From positions 1-64,000 of the forward strand of contig NZ_JASNWF010000017.1 of NCBI RefSeq assembly GCF_030283205.1: a stretch of 64,000 nt of DNA. Reading direction: 5' to 3'. The notes below the pieces were generated by a model. It ran no database searches. It had not been told where the DNA came from and was given only the letters and a program-made list of their open reading frames with translations. This document shows, piece by piece, positions 18,335 to 27,161 of the stretch (position 1 is its first letter; each line of letters begins with the position of its first letter). The translations under genes and the position numbers were made by a program. The DNA comes from Actinomadura opuntiae. Lineage in GTDB: Bacteria; Actinomycetota; Actinomycetes; Streptosporangiales; Streptosporangiaceae.

Positions 18335-19120
18335 TCAGGCCCCGCCGCCCTCGCGCGACTCGCGCTCCAGCCGGGCGGCCTTGCGGGCCTCGGACTCCTG
18401 GAAGTCGAGCTTCTCGGCCTCCTCCGGCGTCGGCGCGGTGCCGCCCAGGTAGGCGGGCTGCCACCACGTCTCGCCCGGCTTCGGGACGTCGGGGTACTCG
18501 CGCTGCGCCCGCTCCAGCAGCTCGGACATGCGGGCGCGCAGCTCCTCGGTGACCTGGTCGTAGTCGTCGCCGCGCTTGGGGTGCATGGGCTCGCCGACGA
18601 GGATCGTCACCGGGACGTTGCGCTGCAGCAGCCGGCGCTTGCGGCCCTTGGTCCACAGCCGCTGCGGACCCCAGATCGCGACCGGGATCAGCGGGGTCTT
18701 GGACGCCACCGCCATCCGCACCGCGCCGCTCTTGATCTCCTTGACCGTGAACGACCGGCTGATCGTCGCCTCGGCGAACACCCCGATGATCTCGCCGCCG
18801 CGCAGCGCCTTCAGCGCCGCCGCGTACGAGGAGGCGCCCGCCTCCCGGTCGACCGGGATGTGCTTCATGTCGCGCATCAGCGGCCCGGCGATCCGGTTGT
18901 CGAAGATCTCCTTCTTCGCCATGAACCGCACCAGCCGGCCGGCGGGGTGCGCGGCCAGGCCCGCGAAGATGAAGTCGAGGTAGCTCACGTGGTTGCTGAC
19001 GAGCACGGCACCGCCGGTGCTGGGAATCCGTTCGGTCCCCTCCATGCGGAACGTGATGTTCAGGGCCTTGAACACGCCGAGGGCCGTCTTGATCACTGGC
19101 GGGTACACGCGTTCGGACAT
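18335..19120 (-). CDS. PlsC-type 1-acylglycerol-3-phosphate acyltransferase
   Basis: 261 residues from ATG 19120 (in-frame ATG at 19147 also possible). Motif I NHVSYLDF gives the catalytic H44-x4-D49 pair; motif III is FAEATISRSF (family FPEGTRS, here with EATIS), and motif IV VPVAIWGPQRL. Transfers an acyl chain to lysophosphatidic acid or a related acceptor at the membrane. C-terminal extension is charged (EEAEKLDFQESEARKAARLERE). Same strand as the AAA gene, 61 bp away. Confidence 0.88.
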   Translation of the reverse strand: MSERVYPPVIKTALGVFKALNITFRMEGTERIPSTGGAVLVSNHVSYLDFIFAGLAAHPAGRLVRFMAKKEIFDNRIAGPLMRDMKHIPVDREAGASSYAAALKALRGGEIIGVFAEATISRSFTVKEIKSGAVRMAVASKTPLIPVAIWGPQRLWTKGRKRRLLQRNVPVTILVGEPMHPKRGDDYDQVTEELRARMSELLERAQREYPDVPKPGETWWQPAYLGGTAPTPEEAEKLDFQESEARKAARLERESREGGGA

Positions 19121-19251
19121 GTCAGCACCGTACTTGAGGGACGCCATGATCAGCGAGTGCGGCGCAGGGATCGCGATGGATCCCACAACCGGCCGGAACT
19201 CTGAGAAGGTGGGGGTGTGACGTGATCCGCCGATGGTGAAGGGGGATGAGC

Positions 19252-20112
19252 ATGGAACCGTTGGACGCGGCGGCGGACGTGCACGCGCTCATCCGCGACG
19301 TGCTCCCGGCGCTGGCGCCCAGCGCCTGGTTCGACTCCGGGACCTCCGAGGTGGTGCTGCCGCTCGGCCGGTCCGAGGCGCGCGCCTCCAGCTGGACGGT
19401 GCTGGAGCGCTGCGCCCGCGAGCCGCGCTCGGTGTGGCCGCAGGTGGTGGGCGAGTGGGTCCGCGAGGTCGGCGACCGCGCGTTCCTCGCCGTCGGCGAG
19501 ATGGAGCTGTTCGGCGACGTGCGCGAGCTGCTGCGGCTGCGGATCGTGCCGAAGCTCGCGCCGCGCGACCGCGAGGGCCTCGTCGTCGTCCCGGCGGGCG
19601 ACCACTTCGACGCGATGGTGATGATCGAGCACCCGCGCTACGGCGGCCCGCTGACGAAGGCGCGGGCCGGCCTGCTCGGCCTGCACAAGCTCGGCTACGT
19701 GATGACGAACACCCACGACCGCGAGCTGGCGGACGTGTCGGTGCACGACCAGCCCCTGCTGCCCGGACGCGACGTCCGGGTGGTGACCAAGCCCGGCAGC
19801 CGGTACGTGTCGGCGCTGCTCAGCGAGGTCGACCAGTTCCTCCCGGTGCCGAACGAGCACGGCGCGCTGGTCGGCGTCCCGTGCCACAGCACGCTGCTGC
19901 TGTACCCGATCACCTCGACGGCCGTCCGCGAGGTGCTCCCCGTCTTCGCCGACGTCGTCCGCGAGATGCACGCCGCCGCCGACGACCCGTGCGCCCCCGG
20001 CGTCTACTGGAGCCACGGCGAGCGCCGCCTGACCCCGCTGCCCGCCGACGCCCCGACGCACGCCTCGGACGAGTTCGCCGCCCTGCTGCGCCGCCTCCCC
20101 GCGGGACCCTAG
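19252..20112 (+). CDS. Conserved hypothetical protein, DUF1444-like
   Basis: 286 residues from ATG 19252 (GAAGGGGG 7 nt upstream; the ATG at 19246 touches the purine run and is less likely). Reading: DVLPALAPSAWFDSGTSEVVLPLGRSEARASSWTVLERCAREP, PKLAPRDREGLVVVPAGDHFDAMVMIEHPRYGGPLTKARAG, LVGVPCHSTLLLYPITS. The VPCHSTLLLYPI segment recalls DUF1444/YtpQ-like proteins, but the match is weak. No membrane helix or signal. The stop codon overlaps that of ung (CTAG), so the two genes converge with no gap. Confidence 0.75.
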   Translation: MEPLDAAADVHALIRDVLPALAPSAWFDSGTSEVVLPLGRSEARASSWTVLERCAREPRSVWPQVVGEWVREVGDRAFLAVGEMELFGDVRELLRLRIVPKLAPRDREGLVVVPAGDHFDAMVMIEHPRYGGPLTKARAGLLGLHKLGYVMTNTHDRELADVSVHDQPLLPGRDVRVVTKPGSRYVSALLSEVDQFLPVPNEHGALVGVPCHSTLLLYPITSTAVREVLPVFADVVREMHAAADDPCAPGVYWSHGERRLTPLPADAPTHASDEFAALLRRLPAGP

Positions 20113-20786
20113 GGCAGCTTCCAGTCGACGGGGGGAGCGCCCTGCTCCTCCAGGAGCCGGTTGGCGCGGGAGAAGGGGCGGGAGCCGAAGAAGCCGCTGT
20201 TGGCCGAGTACGGGCTCGGATGCGGCGACTCGATGCACGGGACGCCGCCGAGCAGCGGCTTGAGGTTGCGGGCGTCGCGGCCCCACAGGATGGCGACGAG
20301 CGGCCGACCGCGGGCGGCGAGCGCGCGGATGGCCTGCTCGGTGACCTGCTCCCAGCCCTTGTCGCGGTGCGAGCCGGGCTTGCGCGGCATGACGGTGAGG
20401 GCCCGGTTGAGCAGCAGGACGCCCTGCTCGGCCCACGGCGTGAGGTCGCCGCTGGACGGCTCGGGGTGGCCGAGGTCGTCGCAGTACTCGCGGAAGATGT
20501 TGACCAGGCTGGCGGGCAGCGGCCGGACGTCGGGGGCGACCGAGAAGCTGAGGCCGACCGCGTGGCCGGGGGTGGGGTAGGGGTCCTGCCCGACGATGAG
20601 GACGCGGACCTCGTCGAACGGCTGGGTGAACGCGCGCAGGACGAGGTTCCCGGCGGGCAGGTAGCGGCGTCCGGCGGCGACCTCGGCGCGCAGCCAGTCG
20701 CCGGCCGCCGCGATCGTCCCGGCGACGGGGGCGAGGGCCTGCGCCCAGCCGGCTTCGACGATCTCGGTGAGGGGGCGTGCCGTCAT
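20109..20786 (-). CDS. ung: Uracil-DNA glycosylase, family 1
   Basis: 225 residues. Catalytic water-activating motif VGQDPYPTPGHAVGLSFS with Asp68; LVNIFREYCDDLG; GVLLLNRALTV; and the DNA-intercalation motif HPSPYSANSGFFG with the catalytic His (family HPSPLS, here with Tyr). Removes uracil from DNA arising by cytosine deamination, which matters in a very GC-rich genome. A TAGGCT box ends 8 nt before the ATG, so the message is probably leaderless. Confidence 0.95.
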   Translation of the reverse strand: MTARPLTEIVEAGWAQALAPVAGTIAAAGDWLRAEVAAGRRYLPAGNLVLRAFTQPFDEVRVLIVGQDPYPTPGHAVGLSFSVAPDVRPLPASLVNIFREYCDDLGHPEPSSGDLTPWAEQGVLLLNRALTVMPRKPGSHRDKGWEQVTEQAIRALAARGRPLVAILWGRDARNLKPLLGGVPCIESPHPSPYSANSGFFGSRPFSRANRLLEEQGAPPVDWKLP

Positions 20787-21041
20787 GGCGCCCCAGCCTA
20801 GTGCGGTGATCATCGGGCCGGAGGCGGAACGGTTTCTTGATCAGGCCTGGGAAAGCCGCTGACCACTTCAGGACGGAGAATCGGGAAAAGTTCTCTCGGT
20901 TGCCGCGAACCGGCAGATGAACCGGGTGAAACGTCCCGTTAAGTCGGTGTTACTTTCTGGCGCGGTGCGTTGACCTACCGCGTCCGCCCCCGAAACCTGG
21001 AGGGGGCGGGCAACCGCGGGACGAGCGGACGGGACGTGCAG

Positions 21042-22511
21042 ATGAGCCAGCTGACCAGCGTGGACGCCACCTTCCTCAACGCCGAGACGGGCAACGTGCA
21101 TGCCCACATCGCCGGCCTCGGGGTGCTCGATCCGGCCTCGTGCCCCGGCGGCCGGCTCACCGTCGCGATGGTCGCGGACCTGGTCCGCGACCGCGCGCAC
21201 CTGGCGGCGCCGCTGCGGCGGCGGCTCGTCCCGGTGCCGTTCGGCCTCGACTTCCCGTACTGGGAGGACGACCCGGACTTCGCCCCGGAGAAGCACATCG
21301 TCGAGATCGGGCTGCCCGCGCCGGGCGACGACCGGCAGCTCGCCGACGCGGTGGCGATGCTGCACGAGAAGCCGCTCGACCGGTCCCGCCCGCTCTGGGA
21401 GATCGCCCTCATCCAGGGCCTGCGGGGCGGCCGCGCCGCCGTCTACGTGAAGGTCCACCACGCGGCGATCGACGGCGTGATGGCCGCCGAGACGCTCGCC
21501 GCGCTGCTCGACCTGTCGCCCGAGCCGCGCGAGGTGCCGCCCGACGACGCCGCCCCGGCGCGGGCGCCGAGCCCGGCGAGCATGGCCGGGACGGGGCTGC
21601 TGCGGGCGGCGGCGCATCCGGTCCGGTCCGCGCTGTCGGTCGCGCGCACCGTCCCGTACCTGGACGAGATCCCCGGCCTGTCGTCCGTCCCGGGCGTCGG
21701 GCTCGTGTCCTCGGTGGTGCAGGGCGCGCTCGGCCGCCCCGGGACGCCGCGGATGCCCCGGGCCGCCGCGCCGCCCACCCCGTTCAACCGGCCCGTCGGG
21801 CGGCGCCGCTCGGTCGCCTGCGGCGAACTGCCGCTCGCGGACGTCAAGGAGATCCGGCGCGGCCTCGGCGGCAGCGTCAACGACGTGGTCATGGCGCTGT
21901 GCGCGACCGCGCTGCGGCAGTGGCTGGACAAGCGCGGCGACCTGCCGGACGGCCCGCTCGTCGCGGGCGTGCCGGTGTCGCTGCGCCGCGCGGGCCGCGG
22001 CGGCGAGGGCGGCAACCAGGTGTCGATCATGAGCGCGCCGCTGGCCACGCACGTCCCCGACCCGGCCGAGCGGTACGCCGCCGTCCGCCGCGACATGGAC
22101 CTGGTCAAGCGGCGGTTCGCCGCGTCGTCGGGCGGCTGGGTGCGGGAGCTGAGCGGGCTGCTGCCCGCGCCGGTCGCGGGCGCGGTGACCCGGTTCGCGC
22201 TGCAGACCGCGTCGGCGGTGTCGCTGCGCCCCGTCAACCTCGTGGTGTCCAACGTGCCGGGCCCGCAGTTCCCGCTGTACCTGTGCGGCGCGCGGGTGCT
22301 CGGCTACTACCCGATCTCCGTCGTCACCGACGTCAGCGGCGGCCTGAACATCACGGTGTTCTCCTACGACGGGAAGGTGGACGTCGGCATCGTCGCCTGC
22401 CGCGACCTGGTACCCGACCCGTCCGAGATCATCGACCACCTCGACGACGCGCTGGACGAGCTGCGTTCCCTTGTGGGGGGGCGACCCCCCACACCCCCCG
22501 CTGCGGGGTGA
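21042..22511 (+). CDS. WS/DGAT wax ester synthase / diacylglycerol O-acyltransferase
   Basis: 489 residues from ATG 21042. Catalytic motif HHAAIDG at 139-145 (HHxxxDG), PLW motif (RPLWEIALIQG), GGSVNDVVMALCATALRQWL (the ND motif), and NLVVSNVPGPQFPLYLCGARV at the C-terminus. Esterifies acyl-CoA to diacylglycerol or fatty alcohols, making storage lipid. The gene end runs into a GC-rich repeat, which supplies the last ~12 codons (GGRPPTPPAAG), so the C-terminus may have been altered by that repeat. Confidence 0.93.
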   Translation: MSQLTSVDATFLNAETGNVHAHIAGLGVLDPASCPGGRLTVAMVADLVRDRAHLAAPLRRRLVPVPFGLDFPYWEDDPDFAPEKHIVEIGLPAPGDDRQLADAVAMLHEKPLDRSRPLWEIALIQGLRGGRAAVYVKVHHAAIDGVMAAETLAALLDLSPEPREVPPDDAAPARAPSPASMAGTGLLRAAAHPVRSALSVARTVPYLDEIPGLSSVPGVGLVSSVVQGALGRPGTPRMPRAAAPPTPFNRPVGRRRSVACGELPLADVKEIRRGLGGSVNDVVMALCATALRQWLDKRGDLPDGPLVAGVPVSLRRAGRGGEGGNQVSIMSAPLATHVPDPAERYAAVRRDMDLVKRRFAASSGGWVRELSGLLPAPVAGAVTRFALQTASAVSLRPVNLVVSNVPGPQFPLYLCGARVLGYYPISVVTDVSGGLNITVFSYDGKVDVGIVACRDLVPDPSEIIDHLDDALDELRSLVGGRPPTPPAAG

Positions 22512-22644
22512 GCTGCGCCCTTCGCTCCGCTGGCGCTCCGCTACGGGCGCCGCTCCCCCCCGGTGGGGGGCCCGCCCCCCACGCCCCCCGGCGGGGGCTC
22601 CGCCCCCACACCCCCCGTGGGGGCTCCGCCCCCTACACCCCCGG
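22472..22644. repeat. GC-rich inverted/tandem repeat cluster after WS/DGAT
   Basis: Stacked hairpin units built from G5-6/C5-6 blocks. The unit GGGGGCTCCGCCCCC occurs exactly at 22593-22607 and 22619-22633, each followed by (A/T)CACCCCC-type spacers, and degenerate versions start inside the end of the WS/DGAT gene. Such arrays sit between convergent genes in actinomycetes and can terminate transcription from both sides. Confidence 0.7.
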
Positions 22645-23649
22645 TCAGGCGCCGATGCCCAGGGCGGTGCGGTGCCGCCACGTCAGCGCGAGCGCGGCGG
22701 CGCCGGCCGGCTGCATCGGCTCCGGGACCGTCCCGTCGAAAGTCGCTGTCGATACCCGGCCCTCGTCGTTGACGGTGACGAGGTCGCCGAACAGGTCGGC
22801 GAACGTCGCGTCGTCCATCACGACGACGGTCAGCAGGTCCAGCGCGAACGTCAGCGGGTCGACGCCGAGGCCGAGGAAATGCGCGCGTATCCGCCGCTCG
22901 TTCCGCGCCTGCGTCATCGCGCGGTGTAAAGGCCATTCCTCCTGGACGAATCCGTCGCCGTAGTCCTCGTCCATTCCGAGCAGTTCCTCGGCGTATTCGC
23001 GGACCATGCACCGCCACAGGTCCAGGTCGTCGCGCTCGTCCCCGAGGGGCTGGAAGACGCCGACCGGCATCACCTGGTGCAGGCCGCCGGCGTGCGCGAC
23101 TTTCGCCGGGTCCCGCCAGTGCAGGACGTACGAGCCGGACACCGTGACGGTCAGCGTCGTGATCGCGCACAGCGCCGTCCGGCGGCGCAGGTCGCACGGG
23201 TCGCCGACGCGTTCGCGCAGGCCGTCGCGTCCGGCGGCCAGCTCGTGCGCCGCGGCCTCGCCCACGTTCACGCCGTCGAAGTACCGGGCCGGGCCGAACC
23301 GCAGCACCGGCGGATCGGTGCCGGCGGCCAGCAGGCGGTAGCTCGACCGGTCGTCGAAGATCCGTGGCGCGGCGAGGGCCGCCATGGCGCCGGCGTAGGT
23401 GCGGTACCCGTGCGGGAGCCCGTCGGGCGGGTCGGCCACGGCGGGCGGGGCGGGGGCGCCGTCCCATTCCAGCCGGACGTCCTCCAGCGGGACGGGCGCC
23501 CGCGGAATCCATTCCGCCCGGCACATCAGCCGGGTCCCCGCGACGCGCGGGACGCCGGGGTAGCGGTCGCTCGCGAGCCGCCCGAGCCGGTCGCGCCCGG
23601 CGTTCAGCAGCGCCCGCTCGTCCCGCCACCGCGTCTCGTCGGGGTTCAT
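22645..23649 (-). CDS. Conserved hypothetical protein with Nudix-like segment
   Basis: 334 residues. Not recognised as a whole. The middle reads YVLHWRDPAKVAHAGGLHQVMPVGVFQPL and then LDLWRCMVREYAEELLGMDEDYGDG; REYAEELLG resembles the core of a Nudix box (REUXEEXGU), though the upstream GX5E part is not clear. The C-terminal half has LGLGVDPLTFALDLLTVVVMDD. No helix-turn-helix or membrane segment was obvious. A TACGGT box ends 8 nt before the ATG, suggesting a leaderless message. Confidence 0.75.
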   Translation of the reverse strand: MNPDETRWRDERALLNAGRDRLGRLASDRYPGVPRVAGTRLMCRAEWIPRAPVPLEDVRLEWDGAPAPPAVADPPDGLPHGYRTYAGAMAALAAPRIFDDRSSYRLLAAGTDPPVLRFGPARYFDGVNVGEAAAHELAAGRDGLRERVGDPCDLRRRTALCAITTLTVTVSGSYVLHWRDPAKVAHAGGLHQVMPVGVFQPLGDERDDLDLWRCMVREYAEELLGMDEDYGDGFVQEEWPLHRAMTQARNERRIRAHFLGLGVDPLTFALDLLTVVVMDDATFADLFGDLVTVNDEGRVSTATFDGTVPEPMQPAGAAALALTWRHRTALGIGA

Positions 23650-23737
23650 CGCGACCGACCGTAGCCGATCCGGCCGCGGGCCGGGACGCGGGAGGCGCCG
23701 ATCGGGACGCCGGATACGTGACCTAAAATAGCTTTAC

Positions 23738-25036
23738 GTGCAGATCGCCCAAAGTACCGAAAACCCCCCGGAACCCCTAGAACAACGGCAGAGCGCGGCG
23801 CCCCTCGCCTGGGCGCTGTGGGGCGTCGGGGTCCTCGCCTACGTCGTGGCGGTGCTGCACCGGACGTCGTTCGGCGTCGCCGGCCTGGACGCGGTGCACC
23901 GCTTCGGCGCGTCCGCCGGCATCCTCGCCACCTTCACCGTCCTGCAGCTGCTCGTCTACGCGGGCCTGCAGATCCCCGTCGGCCTGCTGCTGGACCGCGT
24001 CGGCCCGCGCCGGATGATCGCCGGCGGCGCGCTGGTGATGGCCGCCGGGCAGGCGGTCATGGCCGTCTCCACCTCCGTCGGCACCGCCGTCGCCGCCCGC
24101 GTCCTGGTCGGCGCCGGCGACGCGATGACCTTCATCAGCGTGCTGTCCATCGTCGCGACCCGGTTCCCCGGCCGCCTGGCGCCCGTCGTCACCCAGCTCA
24201 CCGGCCAGCTCGGCCAGCTCGGCCAGGTGCTCAGCGCCGTCCCGCTCGCCGCCCTCCTGCACGGGCCCGGCTGGACCACCGCGTTCGGCTCGGCCGCCGC
24301 CCTCGGCGTCCTGGTCGGCGTGCTCGCCGTCGCCGTGCTGCCCGACCGCGCGCCCGGCGCCGTCCGCGCCGCCGCGCCGTCGCTGCGCGAGGTCGGCCGC
24401 GACCTCGCCGCCGCCTGGCGCACCCCCGGCACCCGGCTCGGCCTCTGGACGCACTTCGTCACCCAGTTCTCCTCCACCACGTTCGCGCTCATGTGGGGCT
24501 ACCCGTACCTGGTGTCCGGCCAGGGCATGCGGCCCGCCGCCGCGTCCACCCTGCTCACGCTGTTCGTGCTGGTCAACGTCGTCTCCGGGCCGTTCGTCGG
24601 GCGGCTGGTCGCCCGCTACCCGCTGCGCCGCTCGTGGCTGGTGCTCGGCATCGTCGCGATCAACGCGGGCGCCTGGGCCGCCGCCCTGGCCTGGCCGCCG
24701 CCCGCCCCGTCCTGGCTGCTGGCCGTGCTGGTGCTGGGCATCGCGCTCGGCGGCCCCGGCTCCATGATCGGCTTCGACTACGCCCGCACCTTCAACCCGC
24801 CCGGCCGCCAGGGCACCGCCACCGGCATCGTCAACGTCGGCGGCTTCACCGCGTCCCTCATCACGATCCTGCTGATCGGCTTCGTGCTGGACGCGCTGTC
24901 GCCCGGCAAGGCCTTCACCCCGTCGGCCTTCCGCGCCGCCTGGACCGTCCAGGTCCTCATCTGGACGGTCGGCGTCGCCGGCGTCCTGCGCACCCGCCAC
25001 CTCACCCGCCGCCACCTCGCCCTGTCCGGGGACTGA
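23738..25036 (+). CDS. MFS transporter
   Basis: 432 residues with twelve hydrophobic segments. MFS loop 2-3 motif A is LLLDRVGPRRMIAGGALVMAAGQ, and the equivalent loop in the second half is VGRLVARYPLRRSW. Related to the nitrate/cyanate (NNP/CynX-like) or general 12-TM group; substrate cannot be read. The -10 box TAAAAT (23724-23729) lies 8 nt before the GTG and no ribosome binding site is seen, so the message is probably leaderless. Converges with ddaH, 2 bp between stops. Confidence 0.88.
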   Translation: MQIAQSTENPPEPLEQRQSAAPLAWALWGVGVLAYVVAVLHRTSFGVAGLDAVHRFGASAGILATFTVLQLLVYAGLQIPVGLLLDRVGPRRMIAGGALVMAAGQAVMAVSTSVGTAVAARVLVGAGDAMTFISVLSIVATRFPGRLAPVVTQLTGQLGQLGQVLSAVPLAALLHGPGWTTAFGSAAALGVLVGVLAVAVLPDRAPGAVRAAAPSLREVGRDLAAAWRTPGTRLGLWTHFVTQFSSTTFALMWGYPYLVSGQGMRPAAASTLLTLFVLVNVVSGPFVGRLVARYPLRRSWLVLGIVAINAGAWAAALAWPPPAPSWLLAVLVLGIALGGPGSMIGFDYARTFNPPGRQGTATGIVNVGGFTASLITILLIGFVLDALSPGKAFTPSAFRAAWTVQVLIWTVGVAGVLRTRHLTRRHLALSGD

Positions 25037-25038
25037 CC

Positions 25039-25881
25039 TCAGGGGCGCAGCTCCAGCGTGCAGCACTTGGGGCCGCCGCCCGCCTTGCGCAGCTCGGACA
25101 GGTCCACCGGGACGGGCTCGTACCCGCGCTCGCGCAGCGCGCCGATCAGCCCGGCGGCCTCGGCGTTGACGACGACGTTGCGGCCGTCGCAGACGGCGTT
25201 CAGGCCGAGGACGGCGGCGTCCGCCTCGCCGGCGATGACGGCGTCGGGGAAGAGCCGTTCGAGCACCGCGCGGCTGCCGGAGGAGAAGGCGCCCGGGTAG
25301 TAGGCGACGTTCGCGCCGCCGAGCGGGAAGAGTGCGGTGTCCAGGTGGTAGAAGCGCGGGTCGATCAGCCGCAGCGTCACCACGGGGCGTCCGAGGAACT
25401 CCTGCGCCTCCTGGTGGGCGGCGATGTCGGTGCGGAACCCCGTGCCCGCGAGGATGACCTCGTCCAGGGTGAGGAAGTCGCCCTCGCCCTCGTTGGTGTG
25501 CTCCGGGATGAGGACGTCGGGGAAGCCGTTCTTGCGGAGCCAGTCGGCGTACGCGGGGCCCTCCGCGGCCCGTTCGGGGAAGGTGAACTTCGCGCCGTAG
25601 GCGCGCCCGCCGACGACGAGCGCGCCGTTCGCCGCGAAGACCATGTCGGGAAGGCCCTCGATCGGATCGATGAGGCTGACCTCGTGCCCGAGCGCGATGT
25701 AGGCGGCGCGCAGCGCCTCCCACTGCTCGACGGCCCGTCCCGCGTCCGCCCCCGCGACCGGATCCATCCACGGGTTGATGGCGTACGTCACGGCGAAGTG
25801 CTCGGGGCGGCACATCAGGTAGTGCCGCCGCGTCGCGGTCCGCCTGGGGGTGCTCGGCTCCGTTGCCGGCATCACGGTCAT
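25039..25881 (-). CDS. ddaH: Dimethylargininase (NG,NG-dimethylarginine dimethylaminohydrolase)
   Basis: 280 residues from ATG 25881 with AGGAG 7 nt upstream. Pentein-fold marks: MCRPEHFAVTYAINPWMD, PDMVFAANGALVVGGRAYGAKF, EGEGDFLTLDEVILAG, DPRFYHLDTALFPLGGANVAYYPGAF with the catalytic His, and GGGPKCCTLELRP with the nucleophilic Cys (273 or 274). It hydrolyses methylated arginines to citrulline and methylamines; arginine deiminase-like activity is an alternative. Single gene. Confidence 0.87.
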   Translation of the reverse strand: MTVMPATEPSTPRRTATRRHYLMCRPEHFAVTYAINPWMDPVAGADAGRAVEQWEALRAAYIALGHEVSLIDPIEGLPDMVFAANGALVVGGRAYGAKFTFPERAAEGPAYADWLRKNGFPDVLIPEHTNEGEGDFLTLDEVILAGTGFRTDIAAHQEAQEFLGRPVVTLRLIDPRFYHLDTALFPLGGANVAYYPGAFSSGSRAVLERLFPDAVIAGEADAAVLGLNAVCDGRNVVVNAEAAGLIGALRERGYEPVPVDLSELRKAGGGPKCCTLELRP

Positions 25882-26058
25882 GCTCGTCTCCTGGGGCTCT
25901 CCGAAGGGCATCGGCTGAGCGAAAGCCTAGAAAGGAAAGTCCCGCGCTCCAATGCGCCGATCTTGCGCTGATCTGCGCATTCGTTGCGTCTTCGGCCCCT
26001 GGTGCGGCGATTCGTTGCGGCCGGTTCCCCGGCGCGCCCTGGGCGGCTCCGGCGGCCG

Positions 26059-26679
26059 TCAGGCGGGCGGCAGCGGGGTGAACATGTGGTCGAGCATGGT
26101 GTGCAGGAAGGCCCGGAACCCCTCCACGTCGTCGTGGGGGCAGGGGGCGCTGCTCGGCGTGTGGCGGCGGGGCCGCTCATCCGGCCCGCTGTGCACGACG
26201 CCGCCGGTCAGGAACCCGTAGACGCACCACACCACGCTCCAGATCAGGTAGTCGGCGTCGACGTCGGGCGGCAGGAGGTCGCGCACGGTGTCGGCGATCT
26301 GGACCGACAGCGGCTTGGTGTAGAGCTCCTCCAGCTCGGGCAGGTCGGCGGCGTCGCCCATCCACCGGTGCTGCCACAGCGCCAGCACCTGCGGGTGGGT
26401 GACGTAGAAGTCGAGATAGGCGTCCGCGAGCCGGATGATGCCCTCCCGGCCCGGGACGAAGCGGGCCAGCGCGGCCTGCAGGGCCGCCTCCTCCGCCTCG
26501 TCGGCGCGCTGCATCACGGCGCGGTACAGGTCCGCCTTGGTCGCGGCCACGCCGTGGACGGTGCCGATGTCGAAGCCCGCCGCGTCGGCGATCATCTGCA
26601 GCGACGTCCCGTCGTACCCCAGCTCGGCGAAGATCCGCGTCGCCGTCCCGATCAGCTGCTCCTCTTCGGTTCCCCCCAT
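26059..26679 (-). CDS. TetR-family transcriptional regulator
   Basis: 206 residues. N-terminal TetR HTH: LIGTATRIFAELGYDGTSLQMIADAAGFDIGTVHGVAATKADLYRAVMQRAD. Here the recognition helix end reads GTVHGVAATK where most members have a Tyr-x-x-Phe. C-terminal core contains YLIWSVVWCVYGFLTGGVV and a SGPDERPRRHTP loop. Partner gene unknown; neighbours are ddaH (same strand, downstream) and the rhodanese gene. Confidence 0.87.
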   Translation of the reverse strand: MGGTEEEQLIGTATRIFAELGYDGTSLQMIADAAGFDIGTVHGVAATKADLYRAVMQRADEAEEAALQAALARFVPGREGIIRLADAYLDFYVTHPQVLALWQHRWMGDAADLPELEELYTKPLSVQIADTVRDLLPPDVDADYLIWSVVWCVYGFLTGGVVHSGPDERPRRHTPSSAPCPHDDVEGFRAFLHTMLDHMFTPLPPA

Positions 26680-26725
26680 GTCATCACCCTAAGTGACGGC
26701 CCGTGCGCGCCGCATCGGCGCCGGA

Positions 26726-26753
26726 GGGCCGGGCCAGTCGAGCGGCCCGGCCC
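26726..26753 (-). terminator. Hairpin after rhodanese gene
   Basis: GGGCCGGGCC (26726-26735) pairs perfectly with GGCCCGGCCC (26744-26753), 8-nt loop, 13 bp beyond the rhodanese stop. Confidence 0.7.
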
Positions 26754-26766
26754 GCGCGGTGCGGTG

Positions 26767-27093
26767 TCAGGCGGATTCGGTGGGCAGGCCCGCGTCCACC
26801 CAGTCCTCGATGCCCTCGCGGTACTTGCGGACGTTTGTGTAGCCGAGGGCGGTGAGCCGGTCTGCGACCTGGCCGCTGTTGGCGCAGGCGGGGTTGGAGC
26901 AGTAGGTGACGATCGCGGCGTCGCGGTCGGGGAGCAGGGCGGGCGCCTGCGCGTCGACGTCCGCCGCGACGAGCGGGACGGCGCCGGGCAGGTGCTGCTT
27001 GGCGTAGTACTCGCCGCCGAGCGCGTCGACCACGGTGACGGTGCCGGCGTCGATCGCCGCCCTGAGCTCGTCCCGGCCGATGAGTGCGGTCAT
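26767..27093 (-). CDS. Single-domain rhodanese-like protein
   Basis: 108 residues. VVDALGGEYYAKQHLPGAVPL is the rhodanese CH2-A region and VTYCSNPACANSGQVADRLTALGYTNVRKYREGIEDWVDAGLP the catalytic loop and C-terminus, with the active Cys at position 65. Transfers sulfane sulfur from a donor to cyanide or a thiol acceptor. GGAGGC lies 7 nt before the ATG. It diverges from a TetR gene and shares palindromic operators with it (27114-27161), so sulfur or thiol stress control by that TetR is likely. Confidence 0.9.
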   Translation of the reverse strand: MTALIGRDELRAAIDAGTVTVVDALGGEYYAKQHLPGAVPLVAADVDAQAPALLPDRDAAIVTYCSNPACANSGQVADRLTALGYTNVRKYREGIEDWVDAGLPTESA

Positions 27094-27113
27094 GGCTGTG
27101 CCTCCAGATGAGA

Positions 27114-27161
27114 CGGACTATAGTCCGGTTATGCCTCGAGACGTTACCGGACCACAGTCCG
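27114..27161. promoter_or_regulatory. Pair of palindromic operators with divergent -10 boxes
   Basis: CGGACTATAGTCCG (27114-27127) and CGGACCACAGTCCG (27148-27161) share the 5-4-5 pattern CGGAC-N4-GTCCG, centres 34 bp apart. The first contains TATAGT on both strands: 27119-27124 on + (6 nt before ATG 27131) and 27122-27117 on - (reading to the rhodanese gene). A repressor bound here would cover both -10 boxes. Confidence 0.75.

Noticed and set aside
20109..20112. CTAG shared by two stop codons as a special site
   Set aside because: Simple convergent overlap of a TAG on each strand; common in compact genomes.
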